Below are positions 8,936-17,800 of a stretch of DNA of 64,000 nucleotides, piece after piece. Each line of letters starts with the position of its first letter. Position 1 is the stretch's first letter. The notes beneath the pieces are model-generated. The model did no database searches. It had not been told where the DNA came from and saw only the letters and a list, made by a program, of their open reading frames with translations. This DNA comes from Lacimicrobium alkaliphilum (GTDB lineage Bacteria > Pseudomonadota > Gammaproteobacteria > Enterobacterales > Alteromonadaceae), in assembly GCF_001466725.1 (NCBI RefSeq), contig NZ_CP013650.1:3782001-3846000 (forward strand), given 5' to 3'. Position numbers and translations under genes: made by a program.

Positions 8936-11160
8936 ACAGATTCCTGACTTTATTGGCTGGCGCCTTGTGCAGCGCAGCCATGGCAGCCGGCCCCGGCCAG
9001 TATGTCGACCCTTTTATTGGTACCTCCAATTTTGGTGCCACCCATCCCGGGGCCCAGTATCCCCATGGACTGGCCTCGGTTTCGCCCTTTAATGTGGCCT
9101 TCGGGCAGCCCGAGTTGAACCCTTTTGAGAAAGACGACGCCTGGAACTCCAGAGTCTATATTCATGAAAACCAGTTTCTCACCGGTTTCAGCCACCTTAA
9201 TCTCAGTGGTGTGGGCTGCCCCGAAGCCGGGGTAATGCTGCTGATGCCCACCCGCGGTGAGCTTAACCTTAACCCCGAAGAATACGGCAGCACCTATTCC
9301 GGCGAGCGGGCCAGCCCCGGTTACTATAGTGCCCGGTTAGACAAATACGATATTCAGGCCGAAGTCACCAGTACTCTGCGTACCGGCCTCAGCCGTTTTA
9401 CCTTTCCTGCAGGCCAGTCGCATATTCTGTTAAATCTTGGCCTGGGGCTGACCAATGAAACCGGTGGCAGCCTTGAGATTGTGTCCGAACGAGAAATTCA
9501 GGGCATGCGTAATATCGGCACCTTCTGTTATCATTCAGAAAATGTGCGGCCGGTGTACTTTGTTGCCCGCTTTAGCAGGGCGGCCGACGACTTCGGCGCC
9601 TGGAAGAAAATGCCACGTTATCGGAATGTTGAAGCCGACTGGGTTGGCTTTAATGACAAGATTAAACCCTATGCCGGTTATCGCCACCCCCTTAGCGGTG
9701 ATGATATCGGTGCCTGGTTCAGCTTTGATACTCAAAAGGATGAGCAGATCCAGGTGCAGCTGGGCATTTCATTTACCAGTATCGAAAATGCCCGCGCTAA
9801 TCTTAACGCTGAGCAACGAGGCTTTGATTTTGCCTCAGTCAGACAGAGTGCCGTTGACGCCTGGGATATGTTATTGGGTCGTGCAGAAATAGAAGGAACC
9901 CGGCAGCAAAAGACCATGTTCTACACGGCCCTGTACCATAGCCTGCTCCACCCCAACATTATTCAGGATGTCAACGGTGACTATCCGCTGATGGGCCAGC
10001 ATGGTACCGGCAATACAAAAGAAAACCGCTATTCGGTCTATTCGTTGTGGGATACTCATCGCAATGTTCACCCCTTGCTAAGTCTGCTCTACCCCGATAT
10101 CCAGACACAAATGGTGCGCTCGGCAGTGGCCATGGCCAAAGAGAGCGGCTGGTTGCCGAAATGGGAGCTGTACGGCATGGAAACACAAGTAATGGTAGGC
10201 GACCCCGGTACCGCTATGATTGCGGATTCATACTTAAGGGGGATCAGGGATTTCGATGTGGATGCGGCCTATGAGGCCATGCTCCGCGCCGCCAGTCAGA
10301 CAGAAAACAACCTGTTACGCCCGGAAATTGAGGAATATCTTAATCTGGGTTATGTGCCGGTAGATGACGAAGGCCCTTATGATGGCAGTGTGGCCACCAG
10401 CCTGGAATACTATGTGGCCGACTATAATATCGCGCAGCTGGCAAAGGCGTTGGGCAAAGAAGAGGATTATCAGACCTTTAGCCGTCGTGCCAACAATTAC
10501 CGCAAGCTGTATGACCCGGCTACCGGCATGCTCAGGCCAAAAAATCGCAACGGGCAGTGGCTGAGCCCCTTCGACCCTGAGTTAGGGCGTAACTTTGAGC
10601 CGGCTCCCGGCTATATCGAAGGCAATGCCTGGAATTATCGTTTCTATGTACCCCATGATACGCCGGGACTGATCCAGCTTTCAGGCGGTGATGAGGCATT
10701 TGTGGAGCAGTTAGACGCCACCTTTGATACCGGTAATTTCGATATGACTAACGAACCGGATATTACCTACCCGTTTCTCTACAACTTTGTTGAAGGCCAG
10801 GCCTGGCGAACCACGCAAAGGGTGCACCAGTTAATTGATCAGTACTTTGGCACCGGGCCCGATGGTTTACCGGGCAATGACGACACCGGCACCCTGTCGG
10901 CCTGGCTGGCATTCAGCATGATGGGGCTGTATCCCGTTACTCCTGGCAATACAGATTATGCTCTGTTTACGCCTTTGCTGGATAGCGTCACATTGCACTT
11001 AAATACCCAATATTACCCGGGGTCCAGGTTAGTGATTAACAAAGCAGACACCGGTAGTACTGAGCAACATAGTGATATCAGCTTTAACGAACGAAAACTC
11101 ATGAGACCGTTTTTAGATCATAAGGCTCTGGTTAAGGGCGGTGAAATCACATTTAAGTGA
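8932..11160 (+). CDS. GH92 exo-alpha-mannosidase, exported
   Basis: A 742-residue GH92 protein with a Sec signal peptide ending AAMAAG (cleavage near residue 19-20) and no lipobox cysteine, so it is probably periplasmic or secreted rather than lipid-anchored. Motifs: YVDPFIGTSNFGATHPGAQY near 23, EGNAWNY near 562 (acid Glu), TNEPD near 606 and GNDDTGTLSAW near 647. The last two deviate from the other copies (HGNEP/HGNQP and G-x-E-D-x-G-Q), which suggests a different linkage or acceptor. The start overlaps the preceding GH92 stop (ATGA), consistent with coupled translation. Confidence 0.93.
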   Translation: MNRFLTLLAGALCSAAMAAGPGQYVDPFIGTSNFGATHPGAQYPHGLASVSPFNVAFGQPELNPFEKDDAWNSRVYIHENQFLTGFSHLNLSGVGCPEAGVMLLMPTRGELNLNPEEYGSTYSGERASPGYYSARLDKYDIQAEVTSTLRTGLSRFTFPAGQSHILLNLGLGLTNETGGSLEIVSEREIQGMRNIGTFCYHSENVRPVYFVARFSRAADDFGAWKKMPRYRNVEADWVGFNDKIKPYAGYRHPLSGDDIGAWFSFDTQKDEQIQVQLGISFTSIENARANLNAEQRGFDFASVRQSAVDAWDMLLGRAEIEGTRQQKTMFYTALYHSLLHPNIIQDVNGDYPLMGQHGTGNTKENRYSVYSLWDTHRNVHPLLSLLYPDIQTQMVRSAVAMAKESGWLPKWELYGMETQVMVGDPGTAMIADSYLRGIRDFDVDAAYEAMLRAASQTENNLLRPEIEEYLNLGYVPVDDEGPYDGSVATSLEYYVADYNIAQLAKALGKEEDYQTFSRRANNYRKLYDPATGMLRPKNRNGQWLSPFDPELGRNFEPAPGYIEGNAWNYRFYVPHDTPGLIQLSGGDEAFVEQLDATFDTGNFDMTNEPDITYPFLYNFVEGQAWRTTQRVHQLIDQYFGTGPDGLPGNDDTGTLSAWLAFSMMGLYPVTPGNTDYALFTPLLDSVTLHLNTQYYPGSRLVINKADTGSTEQHSDISFNERKLMRPFLDHKALVKGGEITFK

Positions 11161-11263
11161 AGGTTCATCGCTACCACGCACAATCGGAGGAGATTATGGG
11201 CTGAAGCGTAACGTCAACCGCATCTCAAGCGAACGCAAGACCAAACCGACAGGAAAAATTGGT

Positions 11264-12088
11264 ATGAACAGAGCCGTATTTATCTTACTTCTTGTGCTAC
11301 CAGTGGTCGCTGGCGCTGACACGCTTAAAGTAGAGAGTTTTAACCTGCGCTACGATAATCCGGATGACGGTATCAATGCCTGGCCAAAACGGCGCGAAAT
11401 GGTCATAACCCATATCCAGAGTGTTAAGCCCGATATCCTGACGTTACAGGAAGCGCTTGCTCATCAACTGGACTGGCTTTCAGCACAATTAACAGATTAT
11501 CGATGCGTAGGCGTTGGCCGTGATAACGGCAAACGTGAAGGAGAGTTTGTGCCAATCTGTTATCGCACAGACAAGCTGGAAGCATTGGATAGCGGCCATT
11601 TCTGGCTCTCTGATACGCCAAACCAGGCCGGCAGCATTGGTCGGGGTGCCCATCTGCCAAGAGTAACCAGCTGGATCAAGCTGAAACACCACCCTTCGCT
11701 CAAAACCCTGACTGCTTTTAACACCCACTTCAGCCATGTCAGCGCTGAGGCAAGAAACAAGAGTGCAGAAATACTGCTTGAACAGGCGCGCAAAATATCA
11801 GGTCAGTTGCCCATTATTATCAGCGGCGATTTTAATGCACTTCCTGCCGAATTGAGCTACCGGCATCTGCTTCAGAACACCATGTTGCCGCTGCAGGATG
11901 CCGCTTCAGCCATAGCCCCACAACCAACACTCAATGGCTTTGGCACAGCAGATCCTCCCGTTCGAATCGACTATATTCTTACCAGCAAAGGTTTCAGAGT
12001 ATTCGACTTTGATACTTTCCAGATTAACATTGAAGGCAGGTATATTTCCGATCACTATCCCATTATGGCAACTGTCGGGTTGCCCTGA
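11264..12088 (+). CDS. Exported endonuclease/exonuclease/phosphatase-fold hydrolase
   Basis: A 274-residue protein of the EEP superfamily (the DNase I/nocturnin/inositol-phosphatase fold). Family residues are visible: ESFNLRYDN near the start, TLQEAL (metal-binding Glu), NTHFSH, SGDFNA (catalytic Asp/Asn) and the C-terminal SDHYP (catalytic His). The start is placed at ATG 11264 because it begins a signal peptide (RAVFILLLVLPVVAGA) and follows AGGAA; the longer reading frame from 11141 overlaps the GH92 gene and lacks these. As the last gene of a mannosidase operon it is more likely to remove phosphate from mannan or mannose phosphate than to cut DNA. I recall an EEP protein described as a mannose-6-phosphatase in a Bacteroides mannan locus. 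The substrate is an inference. Confidence 0.85.
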   Translation: MNRAVFILLLVLPVVAGADTLKVESFNLRYDNPDDGINAWPKRREMVITHIQSVKPDILTLQEALAHQLDWLSAQLTDYRCVGVGRDNGKREGEFVPICYRTDKLEALDSGHFWLSDTPNQAGSIGRGAHLPRVTSWIKLKHHPSLKTLTAFNTHFSHVSAEARNKSAEILLEQARKISGQLPIIISGDFNALPAELSYRHLLQNTMLPLQDAASAIAPQPTLNGFGTADPPVRIDYILTSKGFRVFDFDTFQINIEGRYISDHYPIMATVGLP

Positions 12089-12221
12089 GTATCAGCCACT
12101 TGCATTACAAGCATTGTTCAACCGGGTAGCTGAAAAGGTTACATCTCATCGGAACAAGGCCCGGGCAGTGCATTGCCAGAGCAAATGCTATCGCATAGCG
12201 TCGGAGATCTGAGAGCCGGTT

Positions 12222-12977
12222 TCAATCCGGCTGTGAATCATTGTCCATATGCAGATGTGAAACAAATACATACTTGTCACCCCGGTAAACCGAATGGGTA
12301 TATTCCACGGGTGTTCCGTCGGCGAGAAAGGTTCGGCGCTCGATTCTTAAAACTTCGGCCCGCTCCCGGATATTCAGCAAGCCAGCTTCTATGGGGGAAG
12401 CCTTAGAAGCTCTGATCTTCTGCGTTCCTTGTTGTGGATGCTTACTATTTTGCTTCAATGTCTGATAGAGAGAGTCCTTCACCACTTCAGGATCACCAAC
12501 AAACTCAGCGGGAACCACAGCGTGCTCAATTGCAAGCGGTTCACCGTTGGCCAGGCGCAGTCGTCCAAAACGAGCTACCATGGCCCCTTCCGGTAAATTC
12601 AGCAGACGCGACTCATCTTCTGAGGCAGGAGCCAGACTGCGCACCAGCCATACCGAACTTGGCGACTCGCCCCGGTTTTTTGCATCAACCGTGAAACTGC
12701 TTAAATGGTCACCTGACTGTTCTCTGGGCGGAGCAATATAGGTACCAGAGCCCTGTCGGCGCAGCAACAGACCTTCTTCCAACAGTAACCCTAATGCTTT
12801 TCTGATCGTCACTCGTGAAGTGCCGGTAATCTCCATCAACTCCCGTTCAGAAGGAAGCGCCTGGCCCGCACTGACTGCCTGCTCTTTAATCAGACCACGA
12901 ATCTGTTCTGCAAGTTGCTGATAAAGGGGGGTCGCATTGTGTTGATCTGTAACGATGGTTTTAGGGAATGATGCCAT
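12222..12977 (-). CDS. GntR-family regulator, HutC/UTRA type
   Basis: A 251-residue repressor. The N-terminal winged helix spans about residues 15-80 (PLYQQLAEQIRGLI, PSERELMEITGTSRVTIRKAL). The C-terminal UTRA ligand-binding domain spans about 100-245 (FGRLRLANGEPLAIEHAVVP, RRTFLADGTPVEYTHSVYRGDKYVF). The last part resembles UTRA regulators of amino-sugar genes (DasR/NagR group). It lies downstream of a TonB receptor on the same strand, beyond a terminator, and convergent with the mannosidase operon. The repeated TTGGTATT/AATACCA elements at 15849-16016 are its likely binding sites. An amino-sugar phosphate effector is inferred from the neighbouring anmK. Confidence 0.9.
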   Translation of the reverse strand: MASFPKTIVTDQHNATPLYQQLAEQIRGLIKEQAVSAGQALPSERELMEITGTSRVTIRKALGLLLEEGLLLRRQGSGTYIAPPREQSGDHLSSFTVDAKNRGESPSSVWLVRSLAPASEDESRLLNLPEGAMVARFGRLRLANGEPLAIEHAVVPAEFVGDPEVVKDSLYQTLKQNSKHPQQGTQKIRASKASPIEAGLLNIRERAEVLRIERRTFLADGTPVEYTHSVYRGDKYVFVSHLHMDNDSQPD

Positions 12978-13030
12978 GGTAACTAAGTAGACCTCTGAGT
13001 ACTGATTATTTAAACAGATTTAAACGCAAC

Positions 13031-13075
13031 AAAAAACACCCCGGCGTAAAGCCTGCGACTTTTCACCGGGGTGTT
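13031..13075 (-). terminator. Rho-independent terminator of the 13.1-15.8 kb TonB receptor gene
   Basis: A perfect 10-bp stem (AACACCCCGG at 13035-13044 and CCGGGGTGTT at 13066-13075) reads on the minus strand as a GC-rich hairpin followed by six Ts (13036-13031). It lies 16 bases after the receptor stop codon and before the downstream GntR gene, so the regulator is probably transcribed separately. Confidence 0.85.
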
Positions 13076-13090
13076 CGTCAACGGCCTGAA

Positions 13091-15823
13091 TTAAGGACGA
13101 TAGCGCAAAGACAAACCGATTGTTCTTCCAACTGCATCATAATCGCTGACACTGCCATACAAATTCCCACCGGCGAGTGGTTTAGGCGGGGCTTTATCAA
13201 ACAGATTATCAACCCCTGCGGTCACTTGCAGGGAATCGGTTACCTGCCATGAGGCCGCAAGATCAATATAATTCTGTGCCGACAAGGTATCTGATTCATC
13301 CAGGGCATTCGCGACACTCCCGATACGCCGCCAGCTCAGTTGCACATTAATATTATCTATCAGCATATCCACCACTGCTCGATGGCGATAGTCAGCCTGC
13401 AAAATACTGGCGAAATCACCGGTACAGGACGTGCCGAAGGTACCTTTACAATCCAGAGCGGGCACGGTCGCATTGTTTTGACGACTCTGCGAGGTTACTA
13501 CATTGCCCTGATAACTGAATTGTACGGTTTCTCCCATATCCAGCAGGCCGTCAACCTGATAACGCATACCCAGGTCAAAACCCGCCTGCTCCAGCGTAGC
13601 CAGATTGAAATCATTCACCAATGCCTGGCTTATCAGGCCGGTATCAGGATCTCGCAGTACTGCATCACACAGTGGATTGCCCTCGACAGGATCATCAATA
13701 TAACAACTGGTGAGTGCCGAAATGGGCTGAATCTGACTAACCGCATCGGTAATTTCAATATCATAGTAATCCAGTGTGACATCAAAACCGTCCAGATAAG
13801 CAGGCGTATAAACCATACCAAGGGTATAAGTCAGAGCCTGCTCTGGTTTAATATCCGGATTGCCACCAAAAGAGTAGGTCGCCTGGCTTGAATCGAAAGC
13901 TGTACCCGGTTGTGCAGCACCATAACGGGCGCATTGTTCTGCATCACCGCGACCATCAAGGCAAGGGTCACCATCAAAACGCCCCCCGAGCCGAGGCACA
14001 AAGTCAGCGCTGGTCTCATCGAACAAAGACAGGGACAACAACGTTTCCGGACCGGCAAACTCACCTAAGTTTGGCGCCCTGATCGCGGTCTGGCGGGTAG
14101 CCCGGAAACGTAAGTCATCATTTACTGCCCAGCTAAGACCCAGTTTATTAGTGTTCGCCGAATCCGTATTGGAGTAATTAGACGTGCGGTACGCGCCTTC
14201 GATATTCAGTTCTTTAACAAAAGACATATCGGCCAGCAGGGGCACTAACAGCTCAGCATAAAACTCTCTAGAGTCAAAACTGGCATCCATATCGAAAATA
14301 CCACCCAATCCATAAGCAGTACCATTTCTTAACGCACTGCCAGCTGTCTGGATACCATGCTCTTTGCGATACTCATAACCCACTGCGTAGCTCACTGGTC
14401 CGGCTGGCAACTCCAGAATATCGAAGGTATCCCCGGAGAAAGTTAGTGCCATGACACTTTGCTCTCGCTGACGATCAGAGTGCAAGATAGGTGAGCTCAG
14501 GCTGCTGAGATCCGTTTCAGGATTGAATATATCCACCGAATTGGCGATATTAGCGAACTGGCTGTTGCCAGCGGCGTCGTTACGGATGCCATTGTTATAA
14601 ACGGTTGCTTTACCGTCGGTTCGACCATATTGCCCGTAAAGGTCCCAGGCAATATTATCGTTAATATCCCCCCGCAAACCAAACTGAACCTGCAGCGTAT
14701 TACGAGTCATTTTGGTTTCCTGTAAGCCCAAACCGAGATTACGCTCAACATTAACCCGGGCCAGGCCGTCATCACCGAAGGTGAGTAAATCGCGAATACG
14801 TTCACTCAGAAATGGATTGTCGGAACTGATGCTAACTGGCTGATTAACGGAAACCGGTGTTTGTCCGGTTGACCCCGCACCGGTTACCCTCACCTGAGTA
14901 AACAGGGCTCGCCCATAGGCCTCGGCTTTGCCTTCTATCAGATCGTAATTGAAGAACACGCCGCCCGTGAGGCGCTTCATCGGCTGAACAAGATAACGCT
15001 CAGAGGTCACGTTAGTGGTTTGTCTTTCGGTGCTGAAATTACCGTTATTATCAAAGGCAAAGAAATTACCACTGGCAATATCAGTAAAGTTGCCACCAGT
15101 ACTCGGCACTATTGTTGCCGTATCAGCCGTAAAATCACGTTCGCCAGCCAACAGATCCTGGCGCTCAGCATAACCTACATAGCCACTGACATGGCCGCGG
15201 CCATCGTTAATATTGCCACCAAAGGTGGCATCAAAATTAAACTGTTCAGCGCCACCTTGCGGCATCTCGTAACTGCTCGATAATTCAAAACCATCAAACT
15301 GATCATCAAGAATGAAATTCACCACTCCAGACACCGCATCGGCACCATAAATAGCTGCAGCGCCTCCGGTCAGGATATCGACCCGTTTAATTAACCCCGC
15401 CGGAATCGAATTTACATCTACAGAATTGCGGAAACTGAAAGGCACTGCCCGGGTGCCATTTATTAGCACCAAAGTACGATTCTGGCCCAAACCACGCAAA
15501 TCAATTGTGGATGAACCCAGAGAATCACCCACCGTCGCACCGGTACTGTTAGCGCCACCAGCAGCCTGCGGCAACTTCATAGCGATATCTTCAACCGTTA
15601 CCGCTCTGTCGAGCTGAATCTGAGCTTTGTCCACCGATGTCACCGGGCTTGTTGCCGTTAGCTCAGTGCGGGCTATGCGGGAGCCTGTCACTCTAATCAC
15701 TTCAGTCTCCGACACTGCCGGCTCGCTTTGCTGTGCCATCGATTGACCGACAACCAGTGATTGGGTAAGCAGAGACGTGGCTGCAGCTCCTGTAAGGATT
15801 CTGGTAATTCTGTTCTTCTTCAT
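13091..15823 (-). CDS. TonB-dependent outer-membrane receptor
   Basis: A 910-residue receptor: signal peptide about 1-30 (ending SMAQQ), plug domain about 45-165 (VTGSRIARTE, LPQAAGG, IDLRGLGQNRTLVLINGTR, VDILTGGAAAIYGADAVSGVVNFI), then a 22-strand barrel ending in aromatic LSLRYRP. The start is well placed: CAGGAGAG precedes the ATG. It imports a substrate too large or scarce for porins, using TonB energy. The substrate cannot be read from sequence. The gene is divergent from anmK and shares with it a control region with TTGGTATT/AATACCA repeats, which hints at an amino-sugar or cell-wall fragment. Receptors with this VTGSRI-type plug also occur beside peptidases, so peptide uptake remains possible. 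Confidence 0.93.
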   Translation of the reverse strand: MKKNRITRILTGAAATSLLTQSLVVGQSMAQQSEPAVSETEVIRVTGSRIARTELTATSPVTSVDKAQIQLDRAVTVEDIAMKLPQAAGGANSTGATVGDSLGSSTIDLRGLGQNRTLVLINGTRAVPFSFRNSVDVNSIPAGLIKRVDILTGGAAAIYGADAVSGVVNFILDDQFDGFELSSSYEMPQGGAEQFNFDATFGGNINDGRGHVSGYVGYAERQDLLAGERDFTADTATIVPSTGGNFTDIASGNFFAFDNNGNFSTERQTTNVTSERYLVQPMKRLTGGVFFNYDLIEGKAEAYGRALFTQVRVTGAGSTGQTPVSVNQPVSISSDNPFLSERIRDLLTFGDDGLARVNVERNLGLGLQETKMTRNTLQVQFGLRGDINDNIAWDLYGQYGRTDGKATVYNNGIRNDAAGNSQFANIANSVDIFNPETDLSSLSSPILHSDRQREQSVMALTFSGDTFDILELPAGPVSYAVGYEYRKEHGIQTAGSALRNGTAYGLGGIFDMDASFDSREFYAELLVPLLADMSFVKELNIEGAYRTSNYSNTDSANTNKLGLSWAVNDDLRFRATRQTAIRAPNLGEFAGPETLLSLSLFDETSADFVPRLGGRFDGDPCLDGRGDAEQCARYGAAQPGTAFDSSQATYSFGGNPDIKPEQALTYTLGMVYTPAYLDGFDVTLDYYDIEITDAVSQIQPISALTSCYIDDPVEGNPLCDAVLRDPDTGLISQALVNDFNLATLEQAGFDLGMRYQVDGLLDMGETVQFSYQGNVVTSQSRQNNATVPALDCKGTFGTSCTGDFASILQADYRHRAVVDMLIDNINVQLSWRRIGSVANALDESDTLSAQNYIDLAASWQVTDSLQVTAGVDNLFDKAPPKPLAGGNLYGSVSDYDAVGRTIGLSLRYRP

Positions 15824-15848
15824 ATTGCTCTCCTGTTGAGATGAATAA

Positions 15849-16017
15849 TTGGTATTCTATTGGTATTGTTATTATCAATACATTTAATACCAGAAAAACA
15901 AAATGATCCAGTTTTAGTCATAAGCGCAGTATCGTAACCACTATTAAACAAAGGGGATAATAAAGATTTTGACGTGTAAAGATTAGCTGAGTTGAACTAT
16001 GATACAGTAATACCAAT
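15849..16017. promoter_or_regulatory. Divergent control region with TTGGTATT/AATACCA repeats
   Basis: Between the TonB receptor and anmK lie TTGGTATT at 15849-15856, TTGGTATT at 15860-15867, the inverted AATACCAG at 15886-15893 and AATACCAAT at 16009-16017. The first two are 11 bp apart, one helical turn. One group lies close to the receptor start and the single site lies close to the anmK start, just after a possible -10 (TATGAT, 15999-16004). The layout fits co-repression of both genes by a dimeric regulator, most plausibly the UTRA-type GntR at 12222-12977. Confidence 0.6.
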
Positions 16018-16052
16018 TAACGTCAGTTGTCAGAAAAACAGGATCAAGCACC

Positions 16053-17252
16053 ATGCACAGCCATATTCACCGACTCCACCAGATTGCCGCCAAACCACAG
16101 CGCCTGATTATCGGGCTGATGAGCGGCACCTCGCTGGATGGGCTGGATGTGGCGTTATGCAGGATCAGTGATGCGGGTCTGAACAGCAAAATAGAGCTGC
16201 TCGAATTTACTACCGTTGATTATGATGAAACCTACCGGCAGCGGATAAAGTCGGTGTTCTCCAAACGTCAGGTTGATCTGCAGCAGCTATGCCTGCTGAA
16301 TCCATGGATTGGCACACTGCATGGCCAAATGGTAAATCAATGTCTGCAGGCCTGGCAGGTGGATGCCACAGAGGTGGACCTGATTGCCAGCCACGGCCAG
16401 ACCGTCTATCACGCCCCCAAATCGGAACATAGGCTGGAGGGTTACCCTAACGCCACACTGCAGATTGGCGATGGTGATCACCTCGCCTGTGAAGCTGGCA
16501 TTATTACACTCAGTGACTTTCGTCAGAAACATATTGCCGCAGGCGGAGAGGGTGCACCGCTGGCGGTATACGGGGACTATCTGATCTTTGCCAGTGAAGA
16601 GCAGAACAGAGTCATGCTGAATATGGGCGGCATTGCCAATCTGACTTATCTGCCTGCCAGTATGGACGCCAGTGCGGTGTTCAGCACCGATGTTGGCCCG
16701 GGCAATACGCTGATGGACGCCTATATGCAGCAGTACTTTAATCAGAGTTATGATGCCGACGCGGCTGTCGCCCGGGCGGGGAAGGTATCTGAGTCACTAC
16801 TCAAGGCCTTGCAGCAACATAATTTCTTCGCCCAGCCATTTCCCAAAACCACCGGCCCCGAGCTGTTTAATCTGGAGTACCTGGCCCGGGCACAGGCTGC
16901 CAGTCAGACCGGCGATCTTTGTCATGAAGATGTGATGGCAACCCTTAACCGGTTCTCCGCCAATATGATTGTACTGGCCCTGAAACGCTGCGGCGAAAAA
17001 CTCGGCGACTACCATCTTTATGCCAGTGGTGGCGGTTTTCATAACCCTGTTCTGATGGAGAATATTGCCCGCCAGTTACCAACCGTACAGATTCACTCGA
17101 CGGCAGAGCTGGCAGTAGATCCGGATGCCAAGGAAGCGGTACTGTTTGCCGTATTGGCCAACGAATGTGTGGCGGGCGGTAAAGACAAATTCAGCAACCT
17201 TAAAGAAGGGATCCCCGATATCACCATGGGCAAAATCAGCTTCTATGATTAG
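16053..17252 (+). CDS. anmK: Anhydro-N-acetylmuramic acid kinase
   Basis: A 399-residue sugar kinase of the ASKHA fold that hydrolyses the 1,6-anhydro ring and phosphorylates anhydro-N-acetylmuramic acid to MurNAc 6-phosphate in peptidoglycan recycling. Diagnostic stretches are GLMSGTSLDGLDVAL near residue 25, LNMGGIANLTYLP near 190, STDVGPGNTLMDAYM near 212 and YASGGGFHNPVLM near 327. Length is close to the 360-400 usual for the family. It is divergent from a TonB receptor rather than beside other recycling genes (no murQ or nagZ is seen in this window), which ties it to the receptor and the GntR-type sites between them. A UspA gene follows 89 bases downstream. Confidence 0.96.
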   Translation: MHSHIHRLHQIAAKPQRLIIGLMSGTSLDGLDVALCRISDAGLNSKIELLEFTTVDYDETYRQRIKSVFSKRQVDLQQLCLLNPWIGTLHGQMVNQCLQAWQVDATEVDLIASHGQTVYHAPKSEHRLEGYPNATLQIGDGDHLACEAGIITLSDFRQKHIAAGGEGAPLAVYGDYLIFASEEQNRVMLNMGGIANLTYLPASMDASAVFSTDVGPGNTLMDAYMQQYFNQSYDADAAVARAGKVSESLLKALQQHNFFAQPFPKTTGPELFNLEYLARAQAASQTGDLCHEDVMATLNRFSANMIVLALKRCGEKLGDYHLYASGGGFHNPVLMENIARQLPTVQIHSTAELAVDPDAKEAVLFAVLANECVAGGKDKFSNLKEGIPDITMGKISFYD

Positions 17253-17341
17253 GGCGTGTAAAAGTACAAAGTTTGACCTGCCTCAAAACAAACGCTGCGA
17301 TTTTTACTACAGTATATGCAGAACCTAAAAAGGAGACGCGT

Positions 17342-17770
17342 ATGTACAAGAAGGTATTAATCGCCATCGATACCACCCCTGAAGCGAAGCAGGTACTGGA
17401 CGTTGCACTGAATAATGAAGCGGTCAAGGGAGCAACCTTTCAATTGTTGCACGCCACTGAGTTGCCCGGCCCGGCCATGAGTGCTTATACAGGCTACGAC
17501 TTTAATTTTGATTTCGAACGAATTCATACCGCAGCCCGGGAAAAAATCGTCGAGTTAACCAAAGGCTCAGCCATTGAAGATAGCGCCATTCATGTAAAAA
17601 CCGGCATGGCCGCCGATCTGATTGTGGACATGGCCAAGGAGATGGGCGCTGATTTGATTGTCGTCGGCAGTCACGGCCGCCATGGTATCCGTCTGCTGCT
17701 GGGTTCCACCGCTAACAGCGTATTACACCATGCGCCCTGTGATGTGCTGGCAGTAAGGATAAAAGACTAA
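17342..17770 (+). CDS. Universal stress protein, UspA family
   Basis: A 142-residue cytoplasmic Usp domain. The ATP-binding G-x2-G-x9-G-S pattern is present (GSHGRHGIRLLLGSTANS, about residues 112-129), as are the N-terminal strand KKVLIAID and the C-terminal strand CDVLAVRI. The ATG at 17342 is preferred because AAAAAGGAG lies eight bases upstream; the longer reading frame from 17273 has no comparable site. It is single-domain, like E. coli UspF/UspA. Its function under stress is known only in general terms for the family, and nothing nearby specifies it. Confidence 0.92.
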   Translation: MYKKVLIAIDTTPEAKQVLDVALNNEAVKGATFQLLHATELPGPAMSAYTGYDFNFDFERIHTAAREKIVELTKGSAIEDSAIHVKTGMAADLIVDMAKEMGADLIVVGSHGRHGIRLLLGSTANSVLHHAPCDVLAVRIKD

Positions 17771-17800
17771 GAAAAAAGGCGCCCTGGTGGCGCCTCTTTT
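17771..17800. terminator. Bidirectional terminator between usp and the metallophosphoesterase gene
   Basis: A 7-bp GC-rich stem (AGGCGCC at 17777-17783 and GGCGCCT at 17789-17795) has an A-run on its left and CTTTT on its right. It can therefore terminate the plus-strand usp transcript and the minus-strand phosphoesterase transcript. Its right edge touches the phosphoesterase stop codon. Confidence 0.8.

Noticed and set aside
11141..11263. N-terminal extension of the EEP-fold gene
   Set aside because: The extra 41 codons overlap the GH92 gene, have no ribosome site, and would bury the clear signal peptide that begins at 11264.
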